Assembly (NCBI GenBank): GCA_008704415.1
Contig: VXIS01000055.1
Location: 62,001-126,000 of the forward strand
Source of the DNA: Sphaerosporella brunnea
Taxonomy: Eukaryota; Ascomycota; Pezizomycetes; Pezizales; Pyronemataceae
Reading direction: 5' to 3'
Length of the DNA stretch: 64,000 nt
Each line of letters begins with the position of its first letter. Position 1 is the stretch's first letter. The position numbers and the translations under genes are program-made. The notes beneath the pieces were generated by a model. It did no database searches. It was not told where the DNA came from and was given only the letters and a program-made list of their open reading frames with translations. Below, piece after piece: positions 46,233-57,635 of the stretch.

Positions 46233-46697
46233 CTAAGTAGGTTTTGCCTCGCAATCTGATTGTTCAAAGGAACAGAGATAACTATATCTGCTTTGTTTTT
46301 TCTGTGAAGGACAAGGGCAAGACATATGGACATGGCGAGATGGACCAGTCCGATCACAACAGATGTTGGAAGATACGAGGGGTGTGAGCCTTCGTCGTAC
46401 AGCTGAGGTGCGCGCAATTGCAGCTGCGCATGCGCACTCCACCCCACATGATGAAGCATTGCTGGGATGGCCGTCCTGAAGGGCGCGACACACAAACCAC
46501 GAGGAATCCTTGGCCGTAAGTAAAAGGTGGTGTGCTAGTATATAAGAAACCGCCACTGCCATATCTGACGATAGTCGCAGGTGAGTGATCATTCGTGATA
46601 AGAAGTGCAGTTGTGAGGATAGATGCAGGACGGCCGCAGGCCGCTGATAAAAGACGGTCCCGGCAGCCAAAAGTAAGCACACAGTCATAAATGCCAT
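46233..46697 (-). CDS. Doubtful small hydrophobic ORF
   Basis: A 154-codon frame beginning MAFMTVCLLLAAGTVFY, which would act as a signal peptide or membrane segment. A second hydrophobic stretch (VVIGLVHLAMSICLALVLHR) lies in another frame at about 46290-46370, so a spliced membrane protein is possible. It lies 62 bp upstream of the 942-aa gene on the same strand and may simply be its leader. No family recognised. Confidence 0.15.
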   Translation of the reverse strand: MAFMTVCLLLAAGTVFYQRPAAVLHLSSQLHFLSRMITHLRLSSDMAVAVSYILAHHLLLTAKDSSWFVCRALQDGHPSNASSCGVECACAAAIARTSAVRRRLTPLVSSNICCDRTGPSRHVHMSCPCPSQKKQSRYSYLCSFEQSDCEAKPT

Positions 46698-48211
46698 AAC
46701 ATCCGTGATAGTTGTGAATATGGTCTTATTCACACATCTGTGATCACTTCCAGAGTAAGTCGTCCTTAGCCCCAAGCAACGTCATGGTCTCGAAAAACTG
46801 GATTTTTATACCTTGGCGTTAGTGAGTCATGAGGAGGGAATACGGCAGCCTTGTGCTTGGCCTCAACAAATGATGCTCCTATGTTCGCCGGTCATAGCAG
46901 ATTTGGAAGTTGCAGTTTCGAATGCTGACACAACTCCAATTCTGCCTAGGTAGCTTTGTATTTGCTTATTCTGGTGGCGGCTGCAGTCATGAAAATTTTC
47001 TGTACGTAGGCCGTCCCCAGCTGATCATGAAAGGATTTCTTGAGCCACAGGTTTCCTACTGTGAGCCACGTTCATAGGAGCGAAATATACTACCGGGCGT
47101 CGTTCTATAGCGGCCGATTCTATAGCAACCTTCAACTTCATGTTGAGACCAGCAAATTCAGCGGATAGGTGTCATATTTATTTATTTAGTTGTTATTTAA
47201 CCATTTAGCATCCCGTCGGCTATACAAGAAAAGACGTGTAAACCAAAGGAACAAAGGAAATGGTACTAATACTGGTCCATAAAGGAAGTCCATCACCCAA
47301 TCATACACCTCTCAGTCAAGAAAACGATCGTGGGTAAGTCCCTCTAGAGTTTGCCTTAATACCCCCACGCTTCTCCATTCCCCTGCTCGCCATTGTCATC
47401 CTCCACCTTCCGGTTTGCGCTTCTAGCTTATGACTCCCTAGCAGCCATCCCTTCGTCACAATGTTCTATTGGACTACAACAGAGCTTCTACTTAGCCTGG
47501 TTTATCTTTGCTTTTAGGTGCATCCCACGCTCTCTCAGCGGGGACGCAAACTTCTTTACCCCAACAGGTTAGCTTCTTTTAAGGATGGAGCGTACCCCCA
47601 CAGCCCCCCACCCTTTTCTTTGATTCACGGGCCCCGGATGGACACGGCAAAATGGGTTTGCACTCTCCATCATCGACAGTGATTCTACTAGCCCCTAGGC
47701 TGCAGCCTGGCAGCTCAAACGAACCGGGTTTTACTGGCTGGACGTTGGACCACGCATTTCCCGGTCGGAAGTGGGATGGTGACCGCCGGAACAGGCCGCT
47801 CAGGATGATTTGACCAGCGTGACCAGGCTCCGTCTACAGTTGAGAAAGGGTGACGGACGAGAAGCAGCTGTTGGAGACGGGAGTGAAATGATCAGACGTA
47901 TCTGCAATCATGACATCAGCCCCAGATTTAGTTCCACGCGGGAAGTATTCTGCATATCGCCGCCCGCCCGAGTCGGATATGCCTGGGCACCATTCCTCAT
48001 GCCATCAACGCTCATCGCCGTAGTGCCCGGGCAGTCCGAGTCGGGCAAGGCCTGGTCGTCTTGGGGCCCTCAGTTGAGGGACACCGGTGTTTGCGGTGCT
48101 GTCGCCGGACCATGAGCCAGCGGTCGATTCTCCCGAGCGATGGTAACTTTTTGGACATTGGGGATACTCTGCTGCCTCTGCCTCTGTCAGAGCCCTTCTG
48201 GTATCGAGGAA
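46698..48211. other. 1.5-kb region without a recognisable gene
   Basis: No gene or repeat end that I can support. The open frame at 47810-48115 has no domain. Confidence 0.45.
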
Positions 48212-48975
48212 GTTTGTTTGTTTGTAATCGCGTTCATTGTCTGTATGCGATCATGATAGACCCCTGCTCGTCCCCCCTTATTGATACTATCTCATGGGCC
48301 AACTAAATACCAAAAGCACTAAAAAACAGGGAAATAGTAGAAAAGACAAAAGAAAGAAACAGGCCCATAACCACATGTGAAAGCCATGGCCGCTAGAGCC
48401 GGGTCACTCCTCCTCCACTGACTCTTTTCCAGACGATGACGACGAATCATCGTCATCCCGAGAGACCGCCACTATTTGTTCAACCTTTGTATCCCGCAGG
48501 AGCTGCAGGATATGCGGGGTAGCCATCTCTTCCCGGAACAGCTCAGCAATTGACCGCCACCGCCATCCACGGTGTTTCCACCCAAGCTCTTTCTCCACAG
48601 AGCGCCAAAGCGCGCGAATCTGTGGAAGCCATCGGTCGCACTCTTTGAAGAGGTGCTCTCTATTCTGCCACTTGCCTGAGAGACAAAACCAGCACTCGTC
48701 TGCGTCTCTCTTGCGAAGCTTCTCCTCGAGGTATCTAGGGTGCTGTGATCGCATGCCCGGTAAGGAGCTGGTAACAACGAGATGCCAGCGCCTTTCTTTC
48801 TCTCGAGAGAGCCGGCCAAAAGCCAGTTTTCTTCCGCGGCGCGTAAGATGCGTGGATACTTGTGCTTTGGTGGATCCACTGCTTGGTACCGCGGCTGCGC
48901 CTTGCGCTTCAGGTGGGGCCAAACTGGCCTGCTGTAGATGCGCTTCGCTGGTCGAGGAGGGGAAAAAATAGCAAC
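48212..48975 (-). mobile_element. LINE (Tad1-like) 3' end, family B copy 2
   Basis: The best-kept family B copy. An uninterrupted minus-strand frame (48922-48404, 172 codons) contains the zinc knuckle CWFCLSGKWQNREHLFKECD (C-x2-C-x8-H-x4-C) and RALWRSVEKELGWKHRGWRW, then an acidic tail DDDDSSSSSGKESVEEE. Further upstream RPVWPHLKRKA matches copy 1. The 3' UTR ends near 48212 with TTACAAACAAACAAAC on the minus strand, an (AAAC)n tail. This differs from the (AAAAC)n tail of family A. Confidence 0.8.
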
Positions 48976-50025
48976 CGAATATCCAGAATTTCGAGGAAGT
49001 GCCCGCAGCTTTTCAATCGCCAGCCCAAACACATGAGGTTCATACCAATAAGGCGGCGGACAGGACACATCATCAGCCCAAAACGTAGCCGCGAGCCCAA
49101 GAGGCCAAAGACATTCCAGTTAGATCGTTGTTTGTCTCTCCGTGTTTTGGGGGCAAAGCAGAATATAAATGGCCATTGTTTTTTGGGGGGGTTTTTTTTT
49201 TGCGATGATTTCCAGGGCTTCAACTGTCAAAATTGTCCAAGATACTCCAACTCAGTAACCCAAATAAAGGGATTCGTTACTCAGTCGTTAGGACTGTTTC
49301 TGCAGTACCGCGGTACCAGGAATTGTGGAGACGGTTGGTGGGCGTCCGTATTCGATATTCGTGGTCATAACACAGCCAATCCCAAATGTGTAACAAAAAC
49401 ACAGTGCAAGGATTGAAACCCATTTCTTCAGCAAGCCGGAGATGTCTATTCAGCTTGGTTACATACATCCTGAAGTACCAGCGAAGCCAGCTAGCGGATT
49501 CCATCACATCAACACCTTCAACAGAGCACCCCGTCACCACCACAGCCACCCCCAAGATCTCCACAATGGTGATGACCAAAGCCATGAGCGAGTTCCTAGC
49601 AGCAATGGTATCCCTCCCTCCCCCCGCTCATACCGGGAATCATCTAACAGGCATCCACCGCAGGAAGCCACTACCCACCACCCCGAGCACCTCCGGCGCC
49701 TCATGAATCCATTTCTCAATGCTGATCTGTTGCGAACTGACGAGGGCGTCGAAATGTTAATATCTCTGTTCCGCGAGGAATAGGAGGCGGCAGGGGTTTC
49801 TTTCGCCGATGGCGGCCTGATGTTGTGGGCTATTTCGGATTTGTTGAACTATTTGTTGGAGGATATGGTGCTGGAAATGATGGCTTTGAGATCGACGGCG
49901 AAACAGATTGTGTTTGCATTTCTTTCTACCTGACTAAATAGACTGAGTGTACATGTGTAAACAACTCCCAGCGCTCCAACCAGCAGCCCAGAAAGACCAA
50001 GAACCAAACCCACGCCGATTCGCAA
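48976..50025. other. Region with no firm gene
   Basis: The plus-strand frame at 49442-49783 ends in a helical LRRLMNPFLNADLLRTDEGV then EMLISLFREE, but I recognise no family and see no good upstream exon. A G/T-run lies at 49184-49201. Confidence 0.4.
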
Positions 50026-50691
50026 CTAATCCCCAAAATCGACATACTCACCGCCAAAGAGATCGTCGTCGTCGGTATCCTCATCGTCGTCGTCATCAGA
50101 ATCAGGCACCAGCTGTGGGTCTTCGTGTATGTCAACAAAGGCGCTCCTGACACGACAATACCTAACAAACAACCGATTGACACCCGGCGGGACGGGCCTA
50201 CCACCTGGAGCCTCCTTGACGGTGACGCCATGATGCCCCAAAAGCCTGCCAATAGTAGTATTAGCGACGGCGGCCGGGTTGACCTCAAACATGTCAACGC
50301 GAGCGCCGGCAGCGAGCAGCATCACCACGACCTGAGTGGCGCGGCTAAAGACAGCCACAAACAGCGGGCGGACGGCCTCGGAGCGCCACAGGACCCCACC
50401 AACGTTCGGGTTGGGATTGGGCACGCATTTGGTCAGAAGCACAGGCATCTCCACGTCCATGCCGTGGAGCAGGAAGCTGCGCATCGCCAGCACGTCGTTG
50501 CGTTTGATCGCCCCGACCACGTCGTAGCTCGTCATGAAGTGGTACAGCTCGCACGAAAGCACGTGGTGCGTCCACCGGCACGTCTTGATCAGGTTGTTGA
50601 CATCCGAAACGTCGTCGAGGTGGTCGCAAACCTGGTGGAGGATGGCCCTGGGAAGTAATTGCAGCAACCCTAGACTCCATGGTGTCGTCAT
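50026..50691 (-). CDS. Small F-box-like / ankyrin protein, 221 aa
   Basis: A single exon. The ATG at 50691 is used; the frame is open further upstream but without ATG. Residues 6-52 (LLQLLPRAILHQVCDHLDDV, NNLIKTCRWTHHVLSCELYHF) fit an F-box-like helix pattern typical of fungal ankyrin proteins. Two or three degenerate ankyrin repeats follow (VVGAIKRNDVLAMRSFLLHG; PLFVAVFSRATQVVVMLLAA). The end is very acidic (SDDDDDEDTDDDDLFGGE). It resembles the 418-aa protein at 41 kb in layout, with the repeats reduced. Its role is unknown. Confidence 0.65.
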   Translation of the reverse strand: MTTPWSLGLLQLLPRAILHQVCDHLDDVSDVNNLIKTCRWTHHVLSCELYHFMTSYDVVGAIKRNDVLAMRSFLLHGMDVEMPVLLTKCVPNPNPNVGGVLWRSEAVRPLFVAVFSRATQVVVMLLAAGARVDMFEVNPAAVANTTIGRLLGHHGVTVKEAPGGRPVPPGVNRLFVRYCRVRSAFVDIHEDPQLVPDSDDDDDEDTDDDDLFGGEYVDFGD

Positions 50692-51805
50692 GTTGCCGGC
50701 GGTGGTGGTGACTGTCGCTTTTGGGGGGGGGGGAAGGGGTGTTGCTGTCGGTTTTCGGAGGTTGTGAGTGAAGTGAAGGCTGGTCGAGGAGGTGAATAGA
50801 TCCACCTATAGGGGGAAGCCCTAGCTGTAGTCAACGTGGGCGGGTCCATTCAACTGACTCTACTTTCCCTCCAGGAACTTCCTACACTATAGTTCGCCCA
50901 CCAAGTTTTCAAGAAGCGGCAGACAATACCTGCCGCATTGCCTTGCCGTCTCAAAAACGTTGCAAACATCTTCAAGAGTCTTCCTGTAGAACACCGTCTT
51001 GACTTGCCTCCCAAATCCCCCGCAATCAAAAGACCACGATCCACCCACCAGCTGCTCTAGATCTAAAAAAGTCCGGGATCACAGCCCCTCACTCGGCACC
51101 TCGAAAACTCAGTAGTGGGTGGGGCGAGCCGTGATAAATACACAAGCTTTTGGACCATCAGCGAAAGGGACGAAGTATCTGGTAAACACGTGGGCAGCAT
51201 GCGGGCACAAGTCGTCACTCGCCGCTTGCTACCCGCCACAAAATTCCAAAAAAAAAAAAATCGTGACAAAACTGTTCCGGGTGCCGATTCGACCTAGAAG
51301 TACATACCTGAGGCCGACCGGTACCTAACATGATGGTAGATAACATGAAGCAATCAAGGCATCGAACCTTTGTGTCATCACACCGCCATGCATGGCCAGG
51401 GCATGAACGAAGAACGGCTCCGGCGTCGCTTTTGAACATTGCTAGAGAACACACCCGCGGCCGGTCTAGGGCGACTGGGGGGGCGCTTTTTAAAAGCACG
51501 GGGGTTATGGTCAAGAAGTATATATGAATACATTCTCCGCACCCATCCTCGGTCTCCTAGGCAAGGTAAAAATAACAATCCAGTGCCGATTTCATGCAAA
51601 GATTCACATTTCACATCACGGAATTATGCACACAACAGACATGGGGGTTGGTATCACAAATTCGCTCCCATCACCAACAAAAAGAAGAAGAAAAATATAT
51701 CCATAAAACGCCAAGGCACCGAAAACCACCAATACAAACAAGACCAAATTGCAAAGCAACAAGAGCAGTACAGTACGTGCATGGTATATCCCCACTCCTC
51801 CCAAA
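50692..51805. other. Spacer between the ankyrin gene and the HECT gene
   Basis: No gene seen. The 300 bp next to 51805 are AC-rich and are likely the 3' region of the HECT gene. A G-run at 50724-50733 and an A-run at 51248-51261 are present. Confidence 0.4.
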
Positions 51806-54800
51806 CTACGGACTACCAAACCCCTTCGAGTTTTCCAACGCCAACTCCAGCTTCTTCTTCAGCTTCCTTCGATTGGCATACTCCGGCAGCAGCAATCTTC
51901 CAAAGCACGTAAGACTGGTGGGTAGCCGCTCTGTATCCTCGCCATTGCGTACGATATAGAACACGACATTGCCAAGGCCACCAATAGGCACGCGCGCGGA
52001 GCTGGTGACAAACTCCAACAGCAGGCGCTTCTTCTCTTCGCTGAACCCACGCACCACGTGCCAAAAGTCGTGAATCACTTTGTGACCGGCATGGTAGCCG
52101 TCTTCATATTTACACACAGCTTCGAGGGCAGCAACATCGATGGGTTCATCTGGTTGGCCCTCAATCAGAGCTTGTAAGGAGGCGGGCGAAAAGAGTGAAA
52201 GTGAACGTGGCGTGTTGATGGAGAAAAAGCCTCGTGCAAACGCGGCATAATGACGACGAATCGACCGGTCTGTGAGCCAGGAGATGTAATCCTTGACGAA
52301 TTCTTCACGGTTGGCATTGGTTACGAGGGGAGCTTCGGAGGGTTCTTCGGGGGGTTTTTCGAAGGTCGCAGGCGCTTCTTTAGGCTCTTCTTCGACGATT
52401 TCGAGTTGTAGTGCTGGAAGTCCCGGCTTTTCTGGTGCTGTACCGATCTGAGAAATTGAGGCATCATCTGAGTGTACGCTGCTGGCCGCAGTTCCCCCAG
52501 AAGAAGCGGTGCTCTCTTGGACAGGCGATTCAGAAGACGAAGATGACGTCGATAGCTCCACAGAATCCACGGCCGGGTGAACGTTGTCAACAACCACTTG
52601 GTAATCCTCCAGATCAAGTGGAGTTGGTTCGATCATACCCACCTCTCTCTCGTCAACGCTGCTAGCAGTAGGCGAATACACAGTGCTGCGTTCTTCCCAA
52701 TCGTTGCCGTCGTCTGATGGCAGCTTGATTTGCGACGCGTTTGAAACCTCAACCCAAGCAGGCGGAGGTCCAGGGTAATTAGATGAGGTGTTTTCTTCCG
52801 GCTCTGCACTCTCAGCGCTCGCTTCGGCGCCTCCCTCGACGTCCCCATCGTCAGAGGTGTTACTGCCTCCGTCACCGTCGGCAGTAACCCCCGTGTTGAG
52901 GTCATGGTAAGTGACATGATACCTCGTCTCACCCGACTGTAACCGTCTCAACCGCTCGACACTCCTCTCATGCTCATCTTCAAGCACATCCATAAGCTCG
53001 CTCAAGCCTAGCCACGGATCTCTCGCGTCGGGGTCAATCGGAAGCAAGGTGGAAGGGAGCCATTGATCACCAAATGGAGGAGGCTTCTTGACAGCCTCTT
53101 TGACTCGTATCCTCTTCGGCTTGACACTAGGGATTGGCCGGGGTAAAAACTCTGGGCCTTTCTCTTTGGCGTCGAGCATGTTGATAGAGCGAACCTCCCC
53201 GAACAGGGAATAGGAATACTCGTAGGTGCGCATGAATACGTCCTCGACATCGCCATCTTCCCAGCTGAGGAGCTGTTTGAGACCGCGCGCAAGCTCAGGC
53301 CAATAGTCATCGATGTCGTCTAATGTGGGGGTACCGCCGAGCAGCTTGACGTACAGTGCTTTCGGAAAGTTGACAGGAAGCGTGATTCCGTTGTATACGG
53401 CCAACCCGACTACTAATCCTGTAAGCTCAAACTTTTGGGGCCCTTCAAAGCTGCATTCCCAAAACCACGACAGCCTTGTTCGTTCGTCGGTTGAAAACAT
53501 GCCGTATTCTGGCTTCAGAATGTCTTGTATCAACAGTGAAAAGAATTCTTGCTGCACACCGCCTTGATCGACTCCTTCCTCGCCTTCTTGAAATTTGATT
53601 TTCAGCGGCCTCAGGAGCTCCCTGTGCTCGCGATGTAACAACTGGTTTAGGGCATCTTCCAGCAGATTGGAGCGCCGGATTCCGAGAACGAAGTATATGC
53701 TCGTCGCAACGTCGATCCTTGAAGAGAGAAACTGAAATCCAGCTTTCGTCAACTCACCCATCTGGGCCGCCATGCGGATATTGGCGATAGCGTTCTCATA
53801 GGCCTTTTTCATGGTGTCTAGATTAATCGCACGGAGATATGTGACGCGATAGGACACCGGGAATAAGTACGGATGATTGAGCAGATGGATGTCACTGGGC
53901 GAGGGCAGTGGCGTCACACCGTTGTACCAGTCCACTGGCCAGATATAGGGACTGATTCGTTCTCCGATCGATTTCGTTTCGAAGAGTTCCTGAAAAAGAC
54001 CGTACGAGGCGTAATCGGAGTAGAGCAGTTCGAAAACTTCGATGCAGGAACCGGCGAGGCTGTCCCGCCGCACTATCTCGTAACCATCCCAGCTCCGAAT
54101 GAACACAGACCTTGTCCACTCAAGGAGACATCTAGCCAGCCCAGTTCCACCTCTCAAATAACCAGTGTTCACCTGCCCAATCATATTCGGGCCGAATTCC
54201 GCTGCAATCTTTGCATTTATGTCGGCGCGATTGATCTGTTCACACTTTCGAAGATATTGTTGAACATACGATATCGTTGAGTCTCCCGGTCGAGCTTTCC
54301 TGAACGAGATAGCCTTCAGGACCCTCTTAGTCAACCGCTCGGCCAACTCGTCATCAAAACCAATGTCCGGAGTAACGCCCTGATTTGACGTCACTGTCCC
54401 GGACGCTCTCAGCTCTGTTACTAGCCGAAATACTTCGTCGTCTTGCACAAGCCCTCTTGACAGTACATGAAGTGACAAGATTATCAAGCCAGCGGCATCT
54501 CTATCCGACATTCCCTTTCCGGGTTTGGCAAACACGTAAGCTAATCCTGCCCACATACTCTGCTTCGTGTGAGCCTCTCCCCAGCTGCGGCTGTACAATG
54601 AGTCGAGTGATCTGGTGATGGATTTCGGATCGAAGCCGATAATGTCCTCACTTCCAATGCCGCCGAATGACGACAAAACAGCTTCCGGGCTCGAGAAGAC
54701 GTAAAATATACTCTGCTTGGTAAACTGTTTCGCAACCCTCCGTTCTACAGTGGATGACTTTGAGTTAGTGCACATGTCCATAAGCGCTTTGCATATGTCC

Positions 54801-55952
54801 TCGTCCAGTATTTTCAAGCACTGTGGCGGCGTCACCGGCTGTGCTGACTCCCAAAGAGAGGATGAGTCCTTTTCTCCTCGGGTGGGAGTGAGCTGAGCCG
54901 CCAAGGTATTCCTCCGCCCCACCAGAGGGGGTTGATGAGGGATTCCGAGCGGTGGCAGTTGCGGCGGTGATATGATCGGAAGAATAGCCGAGTTCCGCTT
55001 GGCTTTCGCATTGGAGTGAGGTGTCGGGGTCACGTCCCTCCGCGATTGCACACGTTTTTTCGTCTGCTGCTGGATGATCTCTTGGTGCCGACTCTGGGTA
55101 ACGGGCTCGGAATCCTTATTCAACCGGCCGGTGTCCATAACGTCCATCGCACTGAGCGGAAACTTGAGTTTTGGCGGTTCTTGTGGTGAGGGCAGCGTCA
55201 TCTCCTTGTTGTCGTCAACCTCGGAGTTCTGAGACGAGAAACTGAAGGTCCGGTTGGACGGTGGCGGTAGCGCAATCCACTCCACCATCTTCATGGCAAC
55301 GGTATTGAACAGCTGCTGCGTGAAGGATCTTGGATCTTTGAGTCCTTTATCCGTTACCAGGCCCACCTCCTTCTGTCGTGGCCGTCCTGGCCTCGCTTTC
55401 GCCCGATCGTCATCGTACGGCCGGTTCTCCTTTTCGTCCTCGTCCAGCTGGTCCACAAACTGCACCGTGTTCTTCTGCGCCTCGAGGGAGGGCACAATCG
55501 GTTTCCCTGGGCATAGCGCTTTCAGCGGGTCTGCGTCCGAGGCGAGGGTGCAAGCCATGATGCGTGCCGACAGCAGGGTTAATCGCCGGGAAGCGCTCGA
55601 CGTTCGTGGCAGGCATTTTCTCGAGGAGTAGCAGGTAGGAGTGTTGCAGTTTTCGCGTTCGCAGCCGTAAAGTAGCTGGTTCATATACCTAAAACGATAG
55701 ATCTGTATCAGAACCCCGCCCCACAGCTACAGCTCCGGATGGGAAGCACCTCCGAACAAGAGCTTGAAAGTTTCGCCGCCGCTCGTCTTCTACTACCGAC
55801 TGAATCTTATTGGGGGCGTGGATGTAGATGCAGTTGTCTTTGATGATGGCTGGAGCACTGGCCGGCACAGTGGCGAACTCCTGCGGAAGGGTAGGAATGA
55901 TCGTGGCGGGGAGCTGAAGGGATGCCGCGTCCATGGTGTCAGTACTGCTCAT
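51806..55952 (-). CDS. HECT-type E3 ubiquitin ligase with AZUL-like N-terminus
   Basis: Two exons on the minus strand, 55952-55750 and 55688-51806, giving 1361 residues. The splice VRR|YMNQLLYGC (CGGAG|GTGCTT ... TTTTAG|GTAT) restores a Cys-rich module, GCERENCNTPTCYSSRKC (about 76-92), like the AZUL zinc finger of UBE3A-type ligases. The HECT N-lobe starts near 742 (FQEGEEGVDQGGVQQEFFSL, FELTGLVVGLAVYNGITLPV). The HECT domain is interrupted at about 903-1195 by an acidic, Ser-rich insertion. The C-lobe ends with LPTSLTCFGRLLLPEYA; Cys1329 is the catalytic thioester residue, 32 residues from the end. The layout fits the fungal Hul4-like group. The ligase takes ubiquitin from an E2 and passes it to substrates; its substrate is unknown. 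Confidence 0.92.
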
Positions 55953-56700
55953 CAAGAAATACGGCTTCGATGGTCGGATTCCGCGTCGCGCGGGTGGTGT
56001 GGACTTGCCGGCGGGGGAGGCAGAGTCGGGAGGCAGAGTCAGGAGATGGGGCACGCGTGGGTTGATACTTGTCTGGTTGGCAAGCTGGGGGTTACTCTGC
56101 TCGCGTCTCCAACAAAAGATCGGATCACGTGATTTTCCGAGCCGATATGGACAAAAAGCCTGGTACAAAGCAACTTTTGTCGGAGACGCGAGTACCACAC
56201 AGTTGAATGACGAAGCTGCAGGCGCGTTACACAAGTGTAACATTGCAAAGCGGCTGCCTGTGATTAGAGGTTAGGGTTGTGCGGGCATGGGTTCCGGGTT
56301 CCGTTTCACAGAAAAATAGAAACCGTTCGGTGTAAAACTACGGTGGCGGTTGAAAACTAGTGTCCAGCGAACTTGTGTTTTTAACCGTGCACAGACCTGA
56401 AACGAACTCTCGGCAGCCAAGACTATGGTGATGCTCGACGGCCGGGTAATCGGTTATTAACCGCCGTTTTTGACCTGGCTTGGCGGGTTTTAATCCAGCT
56501 CTAGAGAAAATGAATCATCACTGGGGATCGTCGACACGGATGGCCACTTTCCTGCCAGCTGCTAAATAAATGTAATCCCACCGTCCCGGGCGATTGAGCT
56601 CCTCAATTCCCCCCCGCACCCCGCATTTAAAGCGCCTACTATCCCCCCACAGCCCAGAAACTTACCTCCCAAGTGTTTCTCTCAATCGAACACCCGCATC
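55953..56700. other. Divergent promoter region, HECT gene and PGAM-like gene
   Basis: A 748-bp spacer between two genes reading outwards. The last 110 bp before 56701 are CT/CA-rich (leader of the PGAM-like gene). TGTAACATTGC and similar AT-poor stretches show no clear element. Confidence 0.45.
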
Positions 56701-57475
56701 ATGCCTCCAAAGCTCGTTACTTTAGTCAGGGTGGGTAAATAAAGTATCCTCCCACCAGCACAGCTCAGTTCGGAAATTAACTCCCCCGCCGCAGCACGGC
56801 CAGGCTGAACACAACGTCGACGAGCGTTACTACCTGCGTGATCCCTATCTTACCCCTCTGGGCGAGCAGCAATGCATGACGTTGCCCGCGCGGTTCCCCC
56901 AGGAGCCGGCCGTCGACCTGCTGGTGACGTCACCGCTGAAGCGCACGATCCAAACCACGATCCTGGGATTCCCGGACCCGATCGCGGCCGGCGTGCCGGT
57001 GCTCGCGCTGGCCGAGCTGCAGGAGACGTCGGAAATGCCGTGCGACACGGGCTCGGACGTCTCGATCCTGCAAGCGGACCCGATGCTGAAGGCGACCAGC
57101 AAGGGCGCAAAAGTCCACGTCGACTTCTCGCGCATCCCTCCGGACTGGCCCAGCAAGACGGGCTTCTGGTCGCCCGAGCCGGACGCGCTGAGGGAGCGCG
57201 CCAGGGCCGTGAGGAAGTGGCTGGCCGAGCGTGACGAGGATCACGTGGTCTGCGTCCTCCACGGCGGTTTCTTGCACTATCTCACCGAGGACTGGACGGG
57301 AAGCCATGATCTCCCCGGTACTGGCTGGCAGAACACCGAGTTCAGGAACTACGTCTTTGATCCTCTCGAGCAGTTGAATCTCAAGGAGACTGAGGAGAGC
57401 AAGGCCCGTCGTGTGGCCGCGCCGCTCGGGAAGACGGAGATGCGCCAGTTTATGGAGAGCCACACGAAGAATTAG
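56701..57475 (+). CDS. Histidine phosphatase (PGAM-like), Pmu1 type
   Basis: Two exons, 56701-56730 (ten codons) and 56795-57475, giving 236 residues. The intron splits the catalytic motif: LVTLVR|HGQAEHN. This RHG motif carries the phospho-accepting His11. A second active-site His lies in VVCVLHGGFLHYL near residue 179, and SPLKRTIQTT supplies the usual Arg after the first domain strand. The protein belongs to the histidine phosphatase superfamily branch often annotated as phosphoglycerate-mutase-like (yeast Pmu1/YKL128C). It is more likely a phosphatase than a glycolytic mutase because of this branch and its short length. Cytosolic; no signal peptide. The second exon is strikingly G+C rich compared with its flanks. 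Confidence 0.92.
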
Positions 57476-57635
57476 AGCGGTCGGTTGGGCGGAATGGGAG
57501 AGATTACAGTACAGGCACGGTACCGGTTCTTATGGTTCGGCGTCGAATTATCAATAACGGGCCGTTGGGGTGAGTAATGATGCTTGACGCTGGATAGACC
57601 TGTAGATTCAAAACGAATTGTGTTTTTAGAAATTT

